Part shown: one piece after another, positions 25,824-37,036 of the stretch | Position numbering within the stretch: position 1 is the first letter of the stretch | Layout of the letters: every line of letters begins with the position of its first letter | NCBI RefSeq assembly: GCF_003052585.1 | Contig: NZ_QASN01000007.1 | Coordinates: 62,001-126,000, forward strand | Length of the DNA: 64,000 bases | Reading direction: 5' to 3' | DNA from: Pseudomonas mangrovi | GTDB lineage: Bacteria; Pseudomonadota; Gammaproteobacteria; Pseudomonadales; Pseudomonadaceae | Translations under genes and position numbers: made by a program | Notes under the pieces: generated by a model | Seen by the model: the letters and a program-made list of their open reading frames with translations, nothing else | Told to the model about the DNA's origin: nothing | Database searches by the model: none

Positions 25824-27176
25824 TTACAGACGACCCAGGTCGTTGGCCAGTGCGAGAATCATCACGCCAATGACCAGACTGATGCCTATCTGAACCCCCC
25901 AAGTTTGCACACGCTCCGACAAGGGGCGGCCGCGCACCCATTCGATCAGGTAGAACAGCAGATGCCCACCGTCCAGGACGGGAATGGGCAGAAGATTGAG
26001 GACCCCCAGGCTAATGCTCAGGATCGCGAGGAAGTTGAGGAAATCCCCTATTCCTGACTGGGCGGAAGCGCCCGCCACTTTAGCAATGGTTATCGGCCCA
26101 CTCAAGTTTTTTACCGAGAGCTCGCCAAGCAGCATTTTCCTCAATGAATCAAGGGTGAGCACACTCATCGACCAGGTCCGCCGCAGGCCCTCGCCAACCG
26201 CCTCCAGCGGGCCGTAACTGACCTCGCGGAGCATATACGGCGGCAGCGGGTCGTAAGCGACCACGGCGCCAAGATAGCCCAGGCGTTCGACGACCTTGGG
26301 GTCCGCGGGAATCTGCAGCACCGCACTCAGCTCCTGCTCGCCACGCAGATAGCGCAGCTCGACACGCTGACCGGCAAAGCTGCGCGCCACCGCTACGACT
26401 GCCTCGGGCGACTCCAGCTGCTCGCCACCCAGGCTCAGCAGCCGATCGCCCTTCTGCACCCCACCCAGCTGCGCGGCACTGTCCTTGCGCACCTCATGCA
26501 CCAGCGGCGGCGCCTGCACGAACCAGCGGCGCAGACCCAGCGATGCCAGCGGATCGGGGTCGGCGGCGCCGCGCAACCAGGCGTCCAGCTCGATGCGTCG
26601 CAGCGTCTCCGTGCTCGACTCCTCATCGCGAACCAGCATCTCGATGCTGCCGCTTTCCCCCAGCCGCTTGACCAGCTGCAGATTCACCGCGCCCCAGCCG
26701 GGCGTCGCCTCGCCATCGACCGCAAGAATCTCCTCGCCTGCACGCAGGCCGGCCTGCTCGGCCAGACTGCCGACCTCGACAGCACCGATCACCGGCCGCG
26801 CCTGCTGGCTGCCGAGCATGCCGAGAATCCAGAAAAAGAAGATCGCCAGGAGGAAGTTGGCCACAGGCCCCGCGGCGACGATGGCGATACGCTGCCCAAC
26901 GCTCTTGCGATTGAAGGACTGCCCGAGCTGATCAGCGGGCACGTCGCCTTCGCGCTCGTCGAGCATCTTCACGTAGCCGCCCAGCGGAATGGCGGCGATG
27001 GCAAATTCGGTGCCATGCCGATCGTGCCAGCGCAGCAGCGGCGTACCGAAGCCCACGGAGAAGCGCAGGACCCGCACACCGCAGCGCCGGGCCACCCAGA
27101 AATGACCGAATTCGTGAAAGGTAACCAGCACGCCAATTGCCACCAGCGTGCCTAGAACCGTGTACAGCGCGCTCAT
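25824..27176 (-). CDS. rseP: Site-2 intramembrane zinc metalloprotease RseP (MucP)
   Basis: RseP cleaves the anti-sigma factor (MucA in pseudomonads) inside the membrane, releasing AlgU to turn on envelope stress and alginate genes. The 450-residue protein begins MSALYTVLGTLVAIGVLVTF, with the zinc motif HEFGH at 21-25, two PDZ domains in the periplasmic part, and the third-ligand motif PVLDGGHLLFYL near the C-terminus. A longer start 7 codons upstream is rejected. Given the alginate lyases at 38-41 kb, alginate control may be relevant in this organism (inference). Confidence 0.97.
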   Translation of the reverse strand: MSALYTVLGTLVAIGVLVTFHEFGHFWVARRCGVRVLRFSVGFGTPLLRWHDRHGTEFAIAAIPLGGYVKMLDEREGDVPADQLGQSFNRKSVGQRIAIVAAGPVANFLLAIFFFWILGMLGSQQARPVIGAVEVGSLAEQAGLRAGEEILAVDGEATPGWGAVNLQLVKRLGESGSIEMLVRDEESSTETLRRIELDAWLRGAADPDPLASLGLRRWFVQAPPLVHEVRKDSAAQLGGVQKGDRLLSLGGEQLESPEAVVAVARSFAGQRVELRYLRGEQELSAVLQIPADPKVVERLGYLGAVVAYDPLPPYMLREVSYGPLEAVGEGLRRTWSMSVLTLDSLRKMLLGELSVKNLSGPITIAKVAGASAQSGIGDFLNFLAILSISLGVLNLLPIPVLDGGHLLFYLIEWVRGRPLSERVQTWGVQIGISLVIGVMILALANDLGRL

Positions 27177-27212
27177 CCGTTCCGTCTCCGCAGCCATCGC
27201 CAGCTGAAAATG

Positions 27213-28403
27213 TTAGCGACCGTAGCGCTCCAGCCAACGCATGGCAAGCGCGCGTGAATCGGCATCCAGCTGCATGACCTGCTCAAGACTCACCACCGGC
27301 ACCACCGGCTGAGCATCCAGCACTGCCGCGATCAGCACGGACATTTCCAGAAAGCCGATGCGCCCGCCCAAAAACGCCGCCACCGCCACCTCATTGGCCG
27401 CATTCAAGGTCGCCGCCGCACTGCCACCCGCTTCGGCGGCCTGGCGCGCCAGGCGCAGGCAGGGAAAACGACGCTCGTCCGGCGCCTGGAAATCCAGACG
27501 GCCGATGGCCAGCAGATCCAGTGCCGACACCCCCGACTCGATGCGCTCGGGCCAGGCCAGCGCGTGGGCAATGGGCGTGCGCATGTCCGGGTTGCCCAGC
27601 TGCGCCAGCACCGAACCATCCAGATAGTCGACCAGCGAGTGGATCACGCTCTGCGGATGCACCACCACTTCCACCTGGGCGGGTCGCGCAGCGAACAGCC
27701 AGCAGGCCTCGATCAACTCGAGCCCCTTGTTCATCATGCTTGCCGAGTCGACCGAGATCTTGCGCCCCATCGACCAGTTCGGGTGCGCACAGGCCTGCTC
27801 CGGGGTGACCTGCTCCAGCGCATCGAGGGCGGTCTCACGGAACGGGCCGCCGGACGCCGTCAGCAGGATTCGGCGCACCCCCACCTGCTGCAGCCCCCGC
27901 GGATAGTCCAGCGGCAGGCACTGGAAGATCGCGTTGTGCTCACTGTCGATAGGTAGCAGCTGCGCGCCGTGGCGGCGTACCGCATCCATGAACAGCGCGC
28001 CGGACATGACCAGCGCCTCCTTGTTTGCCAGCAGCACCTTCTTGCCAGCCTCGACCGCCGCCAGCGTCGGCCTTAGCCCCGCCGCCCCGACGATTGCCGC
28101 CATCACCGCATCCACATCCGGATGCGCGGCGACAGCGCACAGACCTTCCTCGCCGCTGAGCACCTCGAGCGCCGGCAAGCCTCCCCCCAGCAGATCGCGA
28201 AGACGCCGCGCAGCCTGGGCATCGGCAACCACCGCAAAGCGTGGGCGATGCCGCAAACACAGCTGCGCCAGCTCCTCGACTCGGGAAAAGCCGGTCAGGG
28301 CAAAGGCGTGATAGCGCTCGGGATGACGCGCGATGACATCCAGAGTGCTCAGGCCAATGGAGCCGGTGGCGCCGAGCACGGTGATCCGTTGCGGATGCCT
28401 CAC
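27213..28403 (-). CDS. dxr: 1-deoxy-D-xylulose 5-phosphate reductoisomerase
   Basis: Dxr converts deoxyxylulose phosphate to methylerythritol phosphate, the committed MEP-pathway step. The 396-residue product has the NADPH-binding motif [17 protein letters not shown], the [11 protein letters not shown] motif and [13 protein letters not shown] with the metal-binding acidic residues. Its start overlaps the cdsA stop by 4 bases. Confidence 0.98.
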   Translation of the reverse strand: MRHPQRITVLGATGSIGLSTLDVIARHPERYHAFALTGFSRVEELAQLCLRHRPRFAVVADAQAARRLRDLLGGGLPALEVLSGEEGLCAVAAHPDVDAVMAAIVGAAGLRPTLAAVEAGKKVLLANKEALVMSGALFMDAVRRHGAQLLPIDSEHNAIFQCLPLDYPRGLQQVGVRRILLTASGGPFRETALDALEQVTPEQACAHPNWSMGRKISVDSASMMNKGLELIEACWLFAARPAQVEVVVHPQSVIHSLVDYLDGSVLAQLGNPDMRTPIAHALAWPERIESGVSALDLLAIGRLDFQAPDERRFPCLRLARQAAEAGGSAAATLNAANEVAVAAFLGGRIGFLEMSVLIAAVLDAQPVVPVVSLEQVMQLDADSRALAMRWLERYGR

Positions 28404-29227
28404 GATGCCATGCGCCCCGATAACCAGAGCAGCAGGGTAAACAGCGGAATGGCCGCAGTCAGACTGTCGATACGGTCGAACACCCCGCCATGACCTGGCA
28501 GCAGGTTGCTGCTGTCCTTGATCCCGCTCTGGCGCTTGAACATGCTCTCCGCCAGATCACCCACCACCGAGAAAGCCACCACCAGCGCCGCAGCGACCAG
28601 CGCCTGCACCAGCAACGACGCACCCCAGCCCAGCCAGAGGCCGAGCCCGAGCACCAGCAGCAGGCTCAGCGCCATGCCACCGAAGAAACCTTCCCAGCTC
28701 TTGCCGGGGCTGACCCGCGGCGCCAGCTTGCGCTTGCCGAAGGCCTTGCCGGAAAAGTAGGCACCGACATCGGCGGCCCAGACCAGCACCATCACCGCCA
28801 GCACCAGCCAGTTGGCGTAGGGCCACTGCTTGAGCAGCACCAGTCCCTGCCAGGCCGGCAGGAGCATCAGCAAACCGATCAGCAGGCCAACGCCGGCGGG
28901 TCTCCAGAACCGCGCACTGTCCGGATAGCCGAGCACCAGGAAGATCGCCGCCAGCCACCAGGCCGCCGCGATCCAGAGTAGTGCCGGCGCCAGCAGCGGT
29001 AACCGCGGACCGAGAAAATACAGCCCCAGCAGCAGCACGGCGACCAGCGCGGCGTAACCGATACGCGCGCCCCGCGCGGCAAAGCCGGCCAGGCGCGCCC
29101 ATTCCCAGGCAGCCAAGGTAACGACCGCGCCGATGAACAGCGCGAAACCCCAGCCATCAAGAAGAAAGAAACCCGCCAGAGCGACGGGCAGCATGATCAG
29201 TGCGGTGATGATTCGTTGCAGCAGCAT
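28400..29227 (-). CDS. cdsA: Phosphatidate cytidylyltransferase
   Basis: CdsA makes CDP-diacylglycerol, the precursor of membrane phospholipids. The 275-residue polytopic protein has multiple membrane helices (for example [20 protein letters not shown]) and ends with the family signature [20 protein letters not shown]. It starts 3 bases after the uppS stop and overlaps dxr. Confidence 0.97.
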   Translation of the reverse strand: MLLQRIITALIMLPVALAGFFLLDGWGFALFIGAVVTLAAWEWARLAGFAARGARIGYAALVAVLLLGLYFLGPRLPLLAPALLWIAAAWWLAAIFLVLGYPDSARFWRPAGVGLLIGLLMLLPAWQGLVLLKQWPYANWLVLAVMVLVWAADVGAYFSGKAFGKRKLAPRVSPGKSWEGFFGGMALSLLLVLGLGLWLGWGASLLVQALVAAALVVAFSVVGDLAESMFKRQSGIKDSSNLLPGHGGVFDRIDSLTAAIPLFTLLLWLSGRMAS

Positions 29228-29230
29228 GGA

Positions 29231-29983
29231 CTATCGCGCCTCAGCCTCCACCTGCTCGCTGGTCTTGCCGAAGCGACGCTGGCGGGTAGCAAAATCGGCC
29301 AGCGCCCTGCGCATGGCCTCGTGCTTGAAATCCGGCCAGTACAGGTCGGAGAAGTAGAGTTCACTGTAGGCCAGTTGCCAGAGCAGAAAGTTGCTGATGC
29401 GGTGCTCGCCGCCGGTCCGGATGCACAGATCGGGCAACGGCAGATCACCGGTGGCAAGACAGGACTGGAAACGCTCGCTGGTGATCTGCTCGGGCTGCAA
29501 GCGGCCGGCACCGACCTCTGCCGCCAACCGTTGCGCAGCCTGCAGAATGTCCCACTGGCCGCCATAGTTGGCCGCCACCTGGAGAACGAAGCGATGGTTG
29601 TTCGCAGTCTGCGCCTCTGCCGCGGCCATGGCCGCCTGCAGCTCAGGGTGGAAGCGCGAACGATCACCGATGATGCGCAGGCGAATGCCGTTGTCGTCGA
29701 GCTTGCGCGCCTCGCGGCGCAGCGCACCGAGGAACAGCTCCATCAGCGCACCCACCTCATCCGCCGGGCGCTCCCAGTTTTCACTGGAGAAGGCAAACAG
29801 CGTCAGCACCTCGACACCTGACTCGGCACAAACCTCGATCACCGCCCGCACGGCATCGACACCGGCCTTATGACCGGCGACGCCGGGCAACAGGCGCTTG
29901 CGCGCCCAGCGATTGTTGCCATCCATGATGATCGCGACGTGCCGCGGGATCGGCGGGGGGACCGCCTTGCTTGATTTGCTCAT
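29231..29983 (-). CDS. uppS: Undecaprenyl diphosphate synthase (di-trans,poly-cis)
   Basis: UppS builds the C55 lipid carrier for cell-wall and polysaccharide synthesis. The 250-residue protein has HVAIIMDGNNRWARKR with the catalytic aspartate at residue 21, and the C-terminal LCIRTGGEHRISNFLLWQL motif. It is 19 bases downstream of frr. Confidence 0.98.
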   Translation of the reverse strand: MSKSSKAVPPPIPRHVAIIMDGNNRWARKRLLPGVAGHKAGVDAVRAVIEVCAESGVEVLTLFAFSSENWERPADEVGALMELFLGALRREARKLDDNGIRLRIIGDRSRFHPELQAAMAAAEAQTANNHRFVLQVAANYGGQWDILQAAQRLAAEVGAGRLQPEQITSERFQSCLATGDLPLPDLCIRTGGEHRISNFLLWQLAYSELYFSDLYWPDFKHEAMRRALADFATRQRRFGKTSEQVEAEAR

Positions 29984-30002
29984 GATCCGACCACTGACCG
30001 CG

Positions 30003-30560
30003 TCAGACGGCCATCAGGTCCTTTTCCTTGCCTTCCAGGGCCTTCTCGACATCAGCGACGAATTTGTCGGTGAGCTTCTGCACCTCATCGGCGGCGCGGC
30101 GCTCCTCGTCCTCGCTGATTTCCTTTTCCTTGACCAGGTCCTTGAGCTGAGCCAGGGCATCACGACGAATGTTGCGCACCGCAACCCGGGCGTTCTCGGC
30201 CTCCTGGCGCGCCTGCTTGGTGTAGCCCTTGCGGGTTTCCTCGGTCAGCGCCGGCATCGGCACGCGGATGGTGGTGCCGGCGGTCGCCGGGTTCAGGCCC
30301 AGGTCGGAGGTCATGATGGCCTTCTCGACGGCCTGGATCATGCTCTTGTCGAACACGGTCAGGGCCAGGGTGCGCGAGTCCTCGACAGTGACGTTGGCCA
30401 CCTGGCGCAGCGGCGTGTCGCTGCCGTAGTAGGACACCATGACGCTGTCCAGAATCGCCGGACTGGCGCGGCCGGTACGGATCTTGGCGAACGCGTGCTC
30501 CAGCGACTCCAGGCTCTTCTGCATGCGCACCTGCGCGTCCTTCTTGATCTCGTTGATCAT
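30003..30560 (-). CDS. frr: Ribosome recycling factor
   Basis: Frr splits post-termination ribosomes together with EF-G. The 185-residue protein has the expected length and motifs ([35 protein letters not shown], and the acidic/basic C-terminal helix). Its start overlaps the pyrH stop by 4 bases. Confidence 0.98.
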   Translation of the reverse strand: MINEIKKDAQVRMQKSLESLEHAFAKIRTGRASPAILDSVMVSYYGSDTPLRQVANVTVEDSRTLALTVFDKSMIQAVEKAIMTSDLGLNPATAGTTIRVPMPALTEETRKGYTKQARQEAENARVAVRNIRRDALAQLKDLVKEKEISEDEERRAADEVQKLTDKFVADVEKALEGKEKDLMAV

Positions 30561-31300
30561 TCGTTCGACTCCTCGATCAGGGTTCCTTCGGCGCCACCGA
30601 CAACGACGTTGAGCAGGGCACCGGGCTTGTTCATGTTGAAGACCCGCAGCGGCATCTGGTGGTCACGACACAGGCAGATGGCGGTGAGATCCATCACGCC
30701 GAGCTTGCGATCGAGCACCTCGTCATAGGTCAGGCGGTCGAACTTCTCGGCATGCGGGTCCTTGAAAGGATCGGCAGTATAGACGCCATCGACCTTGGTG
30801 GCCTTGAGCACGACGTCCGCATCGATCTCGATGGCCCGCAGGCAGGCAGCCGAGTCGGTGGTGAAGAAGGGATTGCCGGTACCGGCGGCGAAGATCACCA
30901 CCTCGCCGGTCTTCAGATGGCGCATGGCCTTGCGGCGATCGTAGTGATCGGTGACGCCGACCATGGAGATCGCGGACATCACCAGCGCCGGGATGTTCGA
31001 GCGCTCCAGCGCATCGCGCATGGCCAGCGCATTCATCACGGTGGCAAGCATGCCCATGTGATCACCGGTGACCCGGTCCATGCCGGCGGCGGAGAGTGCC
31101 GCACCGCGGAACAGGTTGCCGCCGCCGATCACCAGGCCGACCTGCACGCCGATGCCGACCAGTTGGCCGACTTCCAGCGCCATACGGTCGAGAACCTTGG
31201 GGTCGATGCCGAAATCTTCGGCCCCCATCAGGGCCTCACCGCTGAGTTTGAGCAGAATGCGTTTATAGCGAGGTTGGCGACCACTCACCTGCTGAGCCAT
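30557..31300 (-). CDS. pyrH: UMP kinase
   Basis: PyrH phosphorylates UMP to UDP. The 247-residue amino-acid-kinase-fold protein starts [20 protein letters not shown] and contains [13 protein letters not shown] and [17 protein letters not shown]. The ATG at 31300 has AGGAGA just upstream; the in-frame extension to 31414 runs into the tsf terminator and is rejected. Confidence 0.97.
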   Translation of the reverse strand: MAQQVSGRQPRYKRILLKLSGEALMGAEDFGIDPKVLDRMALEVGQLVGIGVQVGLVIGGGNLFRGAALSAAGMDRVTGDHMGMLATVMNALAMRDALERSNIPALVMSAISMVGVTDHYDRRKAMRHLKTGEVVIFAAGTGNPFFTTDSAACLRAIEIDADVVLKATKVDGVYTADPFKDPHAEKFDRLTYDEVLDRKLGVMDLTAICLCRDHQMPLRVFNMNKPGALLNVVVGGAEGTLIEESNE

Positions 31301-31400
31301 TGCGTATCTCTCCTGCGGCGTTTCGAATGGGTGCAGAGCATATCCTCTGCGATGCTTCGCGTCACAGGGACGCTCGGGTGCAATGGGTGCCCCGATTTGC

Positions 31401-31436
31401 AAAAGAGGCCGCACGCGTCAAGCGGGCAGCCTCTTC
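31401..31436 (-). terminator. Rho-independent terminator after tsf
   Basis: On the minus strand, AAGAGGC pairs with GCCTCTT around a GC-rich inner stem, followed by TTTTGC. It lies just after the tsf stop (31458) and before pyrH, separating the rpsB-tsf unit from the pyrH-frr operon. Confidence 0.75.
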
Positions 31437-31457
31437 AAAGCAACGACCGGAGCCGTC

Positions 31458-32327
31458 TTACTGCTTGCTTGCAGCGACCTGAGCGGCCACCTCGGCAGCG
31501 AAGTCCACTTCGGCCTTCTCGATGCCTTCGCCCACTTCGTAGCGGATGAAGGAGACGATTTCGGCACCGGCCTTCTTGGCCAGCTCACCGACCTTGACTT
31601 CCGGATCCATGACGAAGGCCTGCTCGGTCAGGCTGGCTTCGGCGAGGAACTTGGCGATACGGCCCTTGACCATGTTCTCGACGATGTTTTCCGGCTTGCC
31701 GGCGATCTTCTCGGCGTTCAGCTGCAGGAAGATTTCCTTTTCCTTGGCAACCAACTCGTCGGAAACGTCGGCCGGGCTCAGTACAGCCGGGTTGCTCGCC
31801 GCCACGTGCATGGCGATGTGCTTGGCCAGCTCGGCATTGCCGCCCTTGAGGGTGACCAGAACGCCGATGCGGTGACCGTGCAGGTAGGCGCCAACGATGT
31901 CGCCTTCGACACGCGCCAGACGGCGAATGTTGACGTTCTCGCCGCACTTGGCGACCAGCGCTTCACGGGCGGACTCGCGGGAGGCGACCAGCGGAGCGGC
32001 GTCGGTCAGCTTCTGGGCGAAGGCTTCTTCCAGGCTGTCCTTGACGAAGCCCTTGAAGTCGTCCTGCAGGGCCAGGAAGTCGGTCTGCGAGTTGACTTCG
32101 ATGATCACCGCGGTCTTGTTGTCGTCGGAGACCTTGACCGCGATGGAACCTTCGGCGGCGATGTTGCCGGCCTTCTTGGCAGCCTTGATGGCGCCGGAAG
32201 CGCGCATGTCGTCGATGGCCTTCTCGATGTCACCGCCAGCGGCGACCAGGGCCTTCTTGCATTCCATCATGCCTTGGCCGGTGCGCTCGCGCAGTTCCTT
32301 GACCAGGGCTGCAGTAATCTCTGCCAT
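31458..32327 (-). CDS. tsf: Translation elongation factor Ts
   Basis: EF-Ts recycles EF-Tu-GDP. The 289-residue protein starts [20 protein letters not shown] and has the [10 protein letters not shown] region that contacts EF-Tu. It follows rpsB on the same strand; the 127-base gap holds a hairpin terminator that probably lowers tsf expression relative to rpsB. Confidence 0.99.
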   Translation of the reverse strand: MAEITAALVKELRERTGQGMMECKKALVAAGGDIEKAIDDMRASGAIKAAKKAGNIAAEGSIAVKVSDDNKTAVIIEVNSQTDFLALQDDFKGFVKDSLEEAFAQKLTDAAPLVASRESAREALVAKCGENVNIRRLARVEGDIVGAYLHGHRIGVLVTLKGGNAELAKHIAMHVAASNPAVLSPADVSDELVAKEKEIFLQLNAEKIAGKPENIVENMVKGRIAKFLAEASLTEQAFVMDPEVKVGELAKKAGAEIVSFIRYEVGEGIEKAEVDFAAEVAAQVAASKQ

Positions 32328-32399
32328 GTTCGAATCCTCTGTAGATAGGTGTTCAACCATTCCACCCGCCATGGCGGGCGATTCAATTCCTAAGGTGGC

Positions 32400-32422
32400 A
32401 AAAAGGGGGCCTAGCCCCCTTC
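32400..32422 (-). terminator. Terminator/attenuator between rpsB and tsf
   Basis: GGGGGC and GCCCCC flank a three-base loop at 32405-32419, and the minus strand continues with TTTTT, a classic intrinsic terminator directly after the rpsB stop. A second perfect palindrome, CCCGCCATGGCGGG, lies at 32365-32378 closer to the tsf start. Together they could set the S2 to EF-Ts ratio. Confidence 0.85.
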
Positions 32423-32454
32423 TTGCTTACCGAGCAGCGTCAGGCGCGGGCTGA

Positions 32455-33195
32455 TCAGCCTTCGGCCGACTCGGCCGGCGCTTCGGCGACGAACTCTTCG
32501 GTCGCGCCGCCGGCATTGCTGCGGCCACGGATCACGGCGTCAGCCATGGAACCCATGTACAGCTCGATGGCGCGGATGGCGTCATCGTTGCCGGGGATGA
32601 CGTAGTCGACGCCTTCCGGGCTGCTGTTGGTATCGACGATGCCGATGACCGGGATGCCCAGCTTGTTGGCTTCGGTGATGGCGATGCGCTCGTGGTCGAC
32701 GTCGATCACGAACATGGCGTCCGGCAGACCGCCCATGTCCTTGATGCCGCCCAGGCTGCGATCGAGCTTCTCGAGGTCGCGGCGACGCATCAGCGCTTCT
32801 TTCTTGGTCAGCTTGTCGAAGGTGCCGTCCTGGGACTGGGTTTCCAGATCGCGCAGGCGCTTGATCGATGCACGGATGGTCTTGTAGTTGGTCAGCATGC
32901 CGCCGAGCCAGCGATGGTCGACGTAGGGCGAACCGCAACGGGCAGCCTGCTCGGCGACGATCTTGCCAGCGGAGCGCTTGGTGCCGACGAAGAGGATCTT
33001 GTTCTTCCCGGAAGCCAGTTTCTCAACGAAGGTCAGGGCCTCGTTGAACATCGGCAGGGTCTTTTCCAGGTTGATGATGTGGATCTTGTTGCGCGAACCA
33101 AAGATGAACTTGCCCATCTTCGGGTTCCAGTAACGGGTCTGGTGGCCGAAGTGCACACCGGCCTTCAGCATATCGCGCATGTTGACTTGGGACAT
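32455..33195 (-). CDS. rpsB: 30S ribosomal protein S2
   Basis: S2 is a small-subunit ribosomal protein. The 246-residue product starts [20 protein letters not shown], and contains [20 protein letters not shown] and [15 protein letters not shown]. An AAGGA site precedes the start. It is divergent from map and has a long structured leader. Confidence 0.99.
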   Translation of the reverse strand: MSQVNMRDMLKAGVHFGHQTRYWNPKMGKFIFGSRNKIHIINLEKTLPMFNEALTFVEKLASGKNKILFVGTKRSAGKIVAEQAARCGSPYVDHRWLGGMLTNYKTIRASIKRLRDLETQSQDGTFDKLTKKEALMRRRDLEKLDRSLGGIKDMGGLPDAMFVIDVDHERIAITEANKLGIPVIGIVDTNSSPEGVDYVIPGNDDAIRAIELYMGSMADAVIRGRSNAGGATEEFVAEAPAESAEG

Positions 33196-33340
33196 GAGTG
33201 TTCCTTTATATAAGTCGGGTTAGGCCTCCACGCATCCCGCCGTCCAACCCTTGCGGGCACCCAGGACGAACGTGTCGATACGTGTGTGGGTTGAGCTTCG
33301 CGGGCAGAGCCTGCAAAAGCGGCGCGTTTTATAGCACAGA
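33196..33340 (-). promoter_or_regulatory. rpsB promoter and structured leader
   Basis: On the minus strand a TATAAA -10-like box lies at 33328-33333 with no strong -35 match. The leader holds an imperfect stem-loop at 33217-33250 whose ends are GGGTTGG and CCTAACCC, close to the rpsB ribosome-binding site. Autoregulation of rpsB by S2 through a structured leader is known in gammaproteobacteria; that this leader is the same element is inferred from position and the closing stem. Confidence 0.55.
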
Positions 33341-33462
33341 AGACCGCCTTAAGCTAGAAGCCAGGAGATCGACGTGGCACCCACACTGCGGCCTTCGTGC
33401 TTCGAGCTTTTGGCCTTCAACTGTTACCATTGCCGACTTTCAGGCATTCCCCGAGACCCCGT

Positions 33463-34260
33463 ATGACCGTCACCATCAAGACGCCTGCAGAAATCGAGAA
33501 GATGCGCGTCGCCGGCCGCCTGGCCGCCGAAGTGCTGGAGATGATCGGCGAACACGTTCGCCCCGGCGTCACCACCGACGAACTGGATCGCCTCTGCCAC
33601 GACTACATCGTCAACGTGCAGAAGGCCATCCCGGCACCGCTCAACTATGGCGCCGCGCCTGGCCGCCCGGGTTTTCCCAAGTCGATCTGCACTTCGATCA
33701 ATCACGTGGTCTGTCACGGCATCCCCAATGAGAAGCCACTCAAGGATGGCGACGTGGTGAACATCGACGTCACCGTGATCAAGGACGGCTACCACGGCGA
33801 CACCAGCAAGATGTTCATGGTCGGCAAGGCGCCCGAGTGGGCGCAGCGCCTGGCCAAGGTGACCCAGGAATGCATGTACCTGGGCATCCAGAAGGTCCGC
33901 CCAGGCGCACGCCTGGGTGATATCGGCGAAGTGATCCAGAAGCACGCCGAGAAGCACGGTTATTCGGTGGTACGCGACTACTGTGGTCACGGCATCGGCG
34001 CGATCTTCCACGAAGAACCCCAGGTGGTGCACTACGGGCGCGCCGGCACCGGCATGGAGCTCAAGGAAGGCATGACCTTCACCATCGAGCCGATGATCAA
34101 CCAGGGCAAGGCCGAAACCCGCCTGCTCGGCGACGGCTGGACCGCGATCACCAAGGATCGCAAGCTGTCCGCACAGTGGGAGCACACCATTCTGGTCACC
34201 CCGAGCGGCTACGAGATCCTCACCCTGCGCAGCGACGACAGCATTCCGCGAACGTCCTGA
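33463..34260 (+). CDS. map: Methionine aminopeptidase, type I
   Basis: Map removes the initiator methionine from nascent proteins. The 265-residue product starts MTVTIKTPAEIEKMRVAGRL and shows the metal-binding landmarks CGHGIGAIFHEEPQVVHYG and FTIEPMI. The start at 33463 is used because the extension to 33397 has no ribosome-binding site. It is divergent from rpsB and 24 bases upstream of glnD. Confidence 0.98.
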   Translation: MTVTIKTPAEIEKMRVAGRLAAEVLEMIGEHVRPGVTTDELDRLCHDYIVNVQKAIPAPLNYGAAPGRPGFPKSICTSINHVVCHGIPNEKPLKDGDVVNIDVTVIKDGYHGDTSKMFMVGKAPEWAQRLAKVTQECMYLGIQKVRPGARLGDIGEVIQKHAEKHGYSVVRDYCGHGIGAIFHEEPQVVHYGRAGTGMELKEGMTFTIEPMINQGKAETRLLGDGWTAITKDRKLSAQWEHTILVTPSGYEILTLRSDDSIPRTS

Positions 34261-34284
34261 CCCCAGCGCCCAGAGACCAGCCCC

Positions 34285-36984
34285 ATGCCCCAGGTGGACC
34301 CCGAGCTTTTCGACCGCGGCCAGTTCCAGGCCGAACTGGCGCTCAAGCCGAGCCCCATCGCCGCCTTCAAGAAGGCCATTCAGAGCGCCCAGGCGGTGCT
34401 CGATGCGCGCTTTCGCGAGGGCCGCGAGATCCGCCGCGAAATCGAGGATCGTGCCTGGTTCGTCGACCAGATCCTGCGTGAAGCCTGGGCCCTGCTGGAC
34501 TGGAGCGAGGATGCCGACATCGCCCTGCTGGCAGTGGGTGGCTACGGCCGTGGCGAGCTGCACCCGCACTCGGACATCGACCTGCTGATCCTGCTGGAAA
34601 GTGCCGACCACGAAACCTTCCGCGAACCCATCGAACGTTTTCTGACCCTGCTCTGGGACATCGGCCTGGAAGTCGGCCAGAGCGTGCGCTCGATCGAGGA
34701 ATGTGCCGACGAGGCGCGCGCCGACCTGACCGTCGTCACCAACCTGATGGAGTCGCGCACCATCGCCGGCCCCGAACGCCTGCGCCAGCAGATGATCGAG
34801 GTCACCAGCCCCGAACGCATGTGGCCGAGCAAGCACTTCTTCATCGCCAAGCGCGAGGAACAGCGCGCCCGCCACGCCAAGTACAACGACACCGAATACA
34901 ACCTCGAACCCAACGTGAAGGGCTCGCCAGGTGGGCTGCGCGACATCCAGACCCTGCTCTGGGTCGCCCGCCGGCACTTCGGCAGCATCCGTCCGCAGGC
35001 GATGGTCGACCAGGGCTTCCTGCAGGAAAACGAGTTCACCCAATTGCGCGAAGCCCAGGAATTTCTCTGGAAGGTCCGCTACGCGCTGCACATGGTTGCC
35101 GGACGCGCCGAAGATCGACTGCTGTTCGATCATCAGGCGACGATCGCACAGATGCTCGGTTTCGGCGGTGACGACCGCAAGCTGGCCATCGAGCAGTTCA
35201 TGAAGCAGTACTACCGCGCAGTGATGGGCATCGTCGAGCTGTCCGACCTGATCCTGCAGCACTTCGAGGAAGTCATCCTCAAGGCCGAGGAAAGCGACCG
35301 CATCGAACCGCTGAACAGCCGCTTCCAATTGCGTGACGGCTACATGGAAGCACTGCACCCGCAGATCTTCGCCCGCGCCCCCTTCGCCCTGCTCGAAGTC
35401 TTCGTACTGATGGCCCAGCATCCGGAGATCAAGGGCGTGCGCTCGGACACTATCCGCCTGCTGCGCGATCACCGCCACCTGATCGACGACGACTTCCGCC
35501 GCGACATCCGCAACACCAGCCTGTTCATCGAACTGTTCAAGTCGCGCGAGGGCATCCATCGCAACCTGCGGCGGATGAATCGCTACGGCATCCTCGGCCG
35601 CTACCTGCCCGAGTTCGGCCATATCGTGGGGCAGATGCAGCACGACCTGTTCCACATCTATACGGTCGATGCGCACACCCTCAACGTGATCAAGCACCTG
35701 CGCAAGCTGGGCAAACCCGGCGTGGCAGAGAAGTATCCGCTGGCGGCCAAGGTCATCGAACGCCTGCCCAAGCCCGAACTGATCTATCTGGCAGGTCTCT
35801 ATCACGACATCGGCAAGGGGCGCGGCGGCGATCACTCCGAACTCGGCGCAGTGGATGCCGAAGCCTTCTGCGTGCGCCACCAGCTGCCCAGATGGGACAC
35901 CCGGCTGATCGTCTGGCTGGTGCAGAACCACCTGGCGATGTCGACCACCGCACAGCGCAAGGATCTCTCCGACCCCGCAGTAATCAACGATTTCGCCCGG
36001 ATGGTCGGCGACCAGACCCGTCTCGACTATCTATATGTACTGACGGTTGCCGACATCAACGCCACCAACCCGAGCCTGTGGAACTCCTGGCGTGCCAGCC
36101 TGCTGCGCCAGCTCTATACCGAGACCAAGCGCGCACTGCGCCGGGGCCTGGAGAATCCGCTGGATCGTGAAGAGCAGATCCGCCATACCCAGAGTGCGGC
36201 ACTGGACATCCTGGTACGCGGCGGCACCGACCCGGACGACGCCGAGCTGCTCTGGTCGCAGCTGGGCGACTACTACTTCCTGCGCCATACCGCCGCCGAC
36301 GTCGCCTGGCACACCGAGGCCATCCTCCAGCATCCACAGGACGGCGGCCCGCTGGTGCTGATCAAGGAAACCACCCAGCGCGAGTTCGAGGGCGGCACGC
36401 AGATCTTCATCTACGCCCCCGACCAGCACGATTTCTTTGCCGTGACCGTGGCGGCGATGAGCCAGCTCAATCTGAACATCCACGACGCCCGGGTGATCAC
36501 CTCCACCAGCCAGTTCACCCTCGATACCTACGTGGTGCTGGATGCCGACGGCGGCTCGATTGGCGACAACCCGGCGCGGGTCAGGGAGATTCGCGCAGGC
36601 CTGATCGACGCACTGAAGAACCCGGATGACTACCCCACCATCATCCAGCGCCGGGTGCCGCGCCAGCTCAAGCATTTCGCCTTTCCACCCCAGGTCACCA
36701 TTCACAATGGCGCCCAACGACCAGTGACAGTGATCGAACTGGTCGCACCGGACCGCCCCGGCCTGCTGGCAAAGATCGGCGGGATATTCCTCGACTTCGA
36801 CCTGTCGCTGCAGAACGCCAAGATCGCCACCCTGGGCGAGCGAGTGGAAGACGTGTTCTTCGTCACCGATGCCAACAACCAGCCGCTGTCGGACCCTGAG
36901 CTGTGCAAGCGACTGCAGGACACCATCATCGAGCAGCTGTCGGTCGGCGATGGCAGCGACACGCCGACACGCATAGAAATCTGA
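34285..36984 (+). CDS. glnD: Bifunctional PII uridylyltransferase / uridylyl-removing enzyme
   Basis: GlnD senses glutamine and modifies PII proteins to control nitrogen assimilation. The 899-residue protein has the nucleotidyltransferase motif [19 protein letters not shown] (about 85-103), an HD phosphohydrolase domain with [17 protein letters not shown] near residue 505, and two C-terminal ACT domains (the last in [20 protein letters not shown]). Domain order and length are normal. It follows map closely and precedes dapC by 52 bases. Confidence 0.98.
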   Translation: MPQVDPELFDRGQFQAELALKPSPIAAFKKAIQSAQAVLDARFREGREIRREIEDRAWFVDQILREAWALLDWSEDADIALLAVGGYGRGELHPHSDIDLLILLESADHETFREPIERFLTLLWDIGLEVGQSVRSIEECADEARADLTVVTNLMESRTIAGPERLRQQMIEVTSPERMWPSKHFFIAKREEQRARHAKYNDTEYNLEPNVKGSPGGLRDIQTLLWVARRHFGSIRPQAMVDQGFLQENEFTQLREAQEFLWKVRYALHMVAGRAEDRLLFDHQATIAQMLGFGGDDRKLAIEQFMKQYYRAVMGIVELSDLILQHFEEVILKAEESDRIEPLNSRFQLRDGYMEALHPQIFARAPFALLEVFVLMAQHPEIKGVRSDTIRLLRDHRHLIDDDFRRDIRNTSLFIELFKSREGIHRNLRRMNRYGILGRYLPEFGHIVGQMQHDLFHIYTVDAHTLNVIKHLRKLGKPGVAEKYPLAAKVIERLPKPELIYLAGLYHDIGKGRGGDHSELGAVDAEAFCVRHQLPRWDTRLIVWLVQNHLAMSTTAQRKDLSDPAVINDFARMVGDQTRLDYLYVLTVADINATNPSLWNSWRASLLRQLYTETKRALRRGLENPLDREEQIRHTQSAALDILVRGGTDPDDAELLWSQLGDYYFLRHTAADVAWHTEAILQHPQDGGPLVLIKETTQREFEGGTQIFIYAPDQHDFFAVTVAAMSQLNLNIHDARVITSTSQFTLDTYVVLDADGGSIGDNPARVREIRAGLIDALKNPDDYPTIIQRRVPRQLKHFAFPPQVTIHNGAQRPVTVIELVAPDRPGLLAKIGGIFLDFDLSLQNAKIATLGERVEDVFFVTDANNQPLSDPELCKRLQDTIIEQLSVGDGSDTPTRIEI

Positions 36985-37036
36985 AGATCCGCACCGGGCG
37001 ACGACCACCGCCCCGGCGCCCAGCCACGAGAAACCG

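Noticed and set aside
33424..35931. 835-codon minus-strand frame over map and glnD
   Set aside because: Complementary shadow of two strongly supported plus-strand genes in GC-rich DNA; the translation has no domain.
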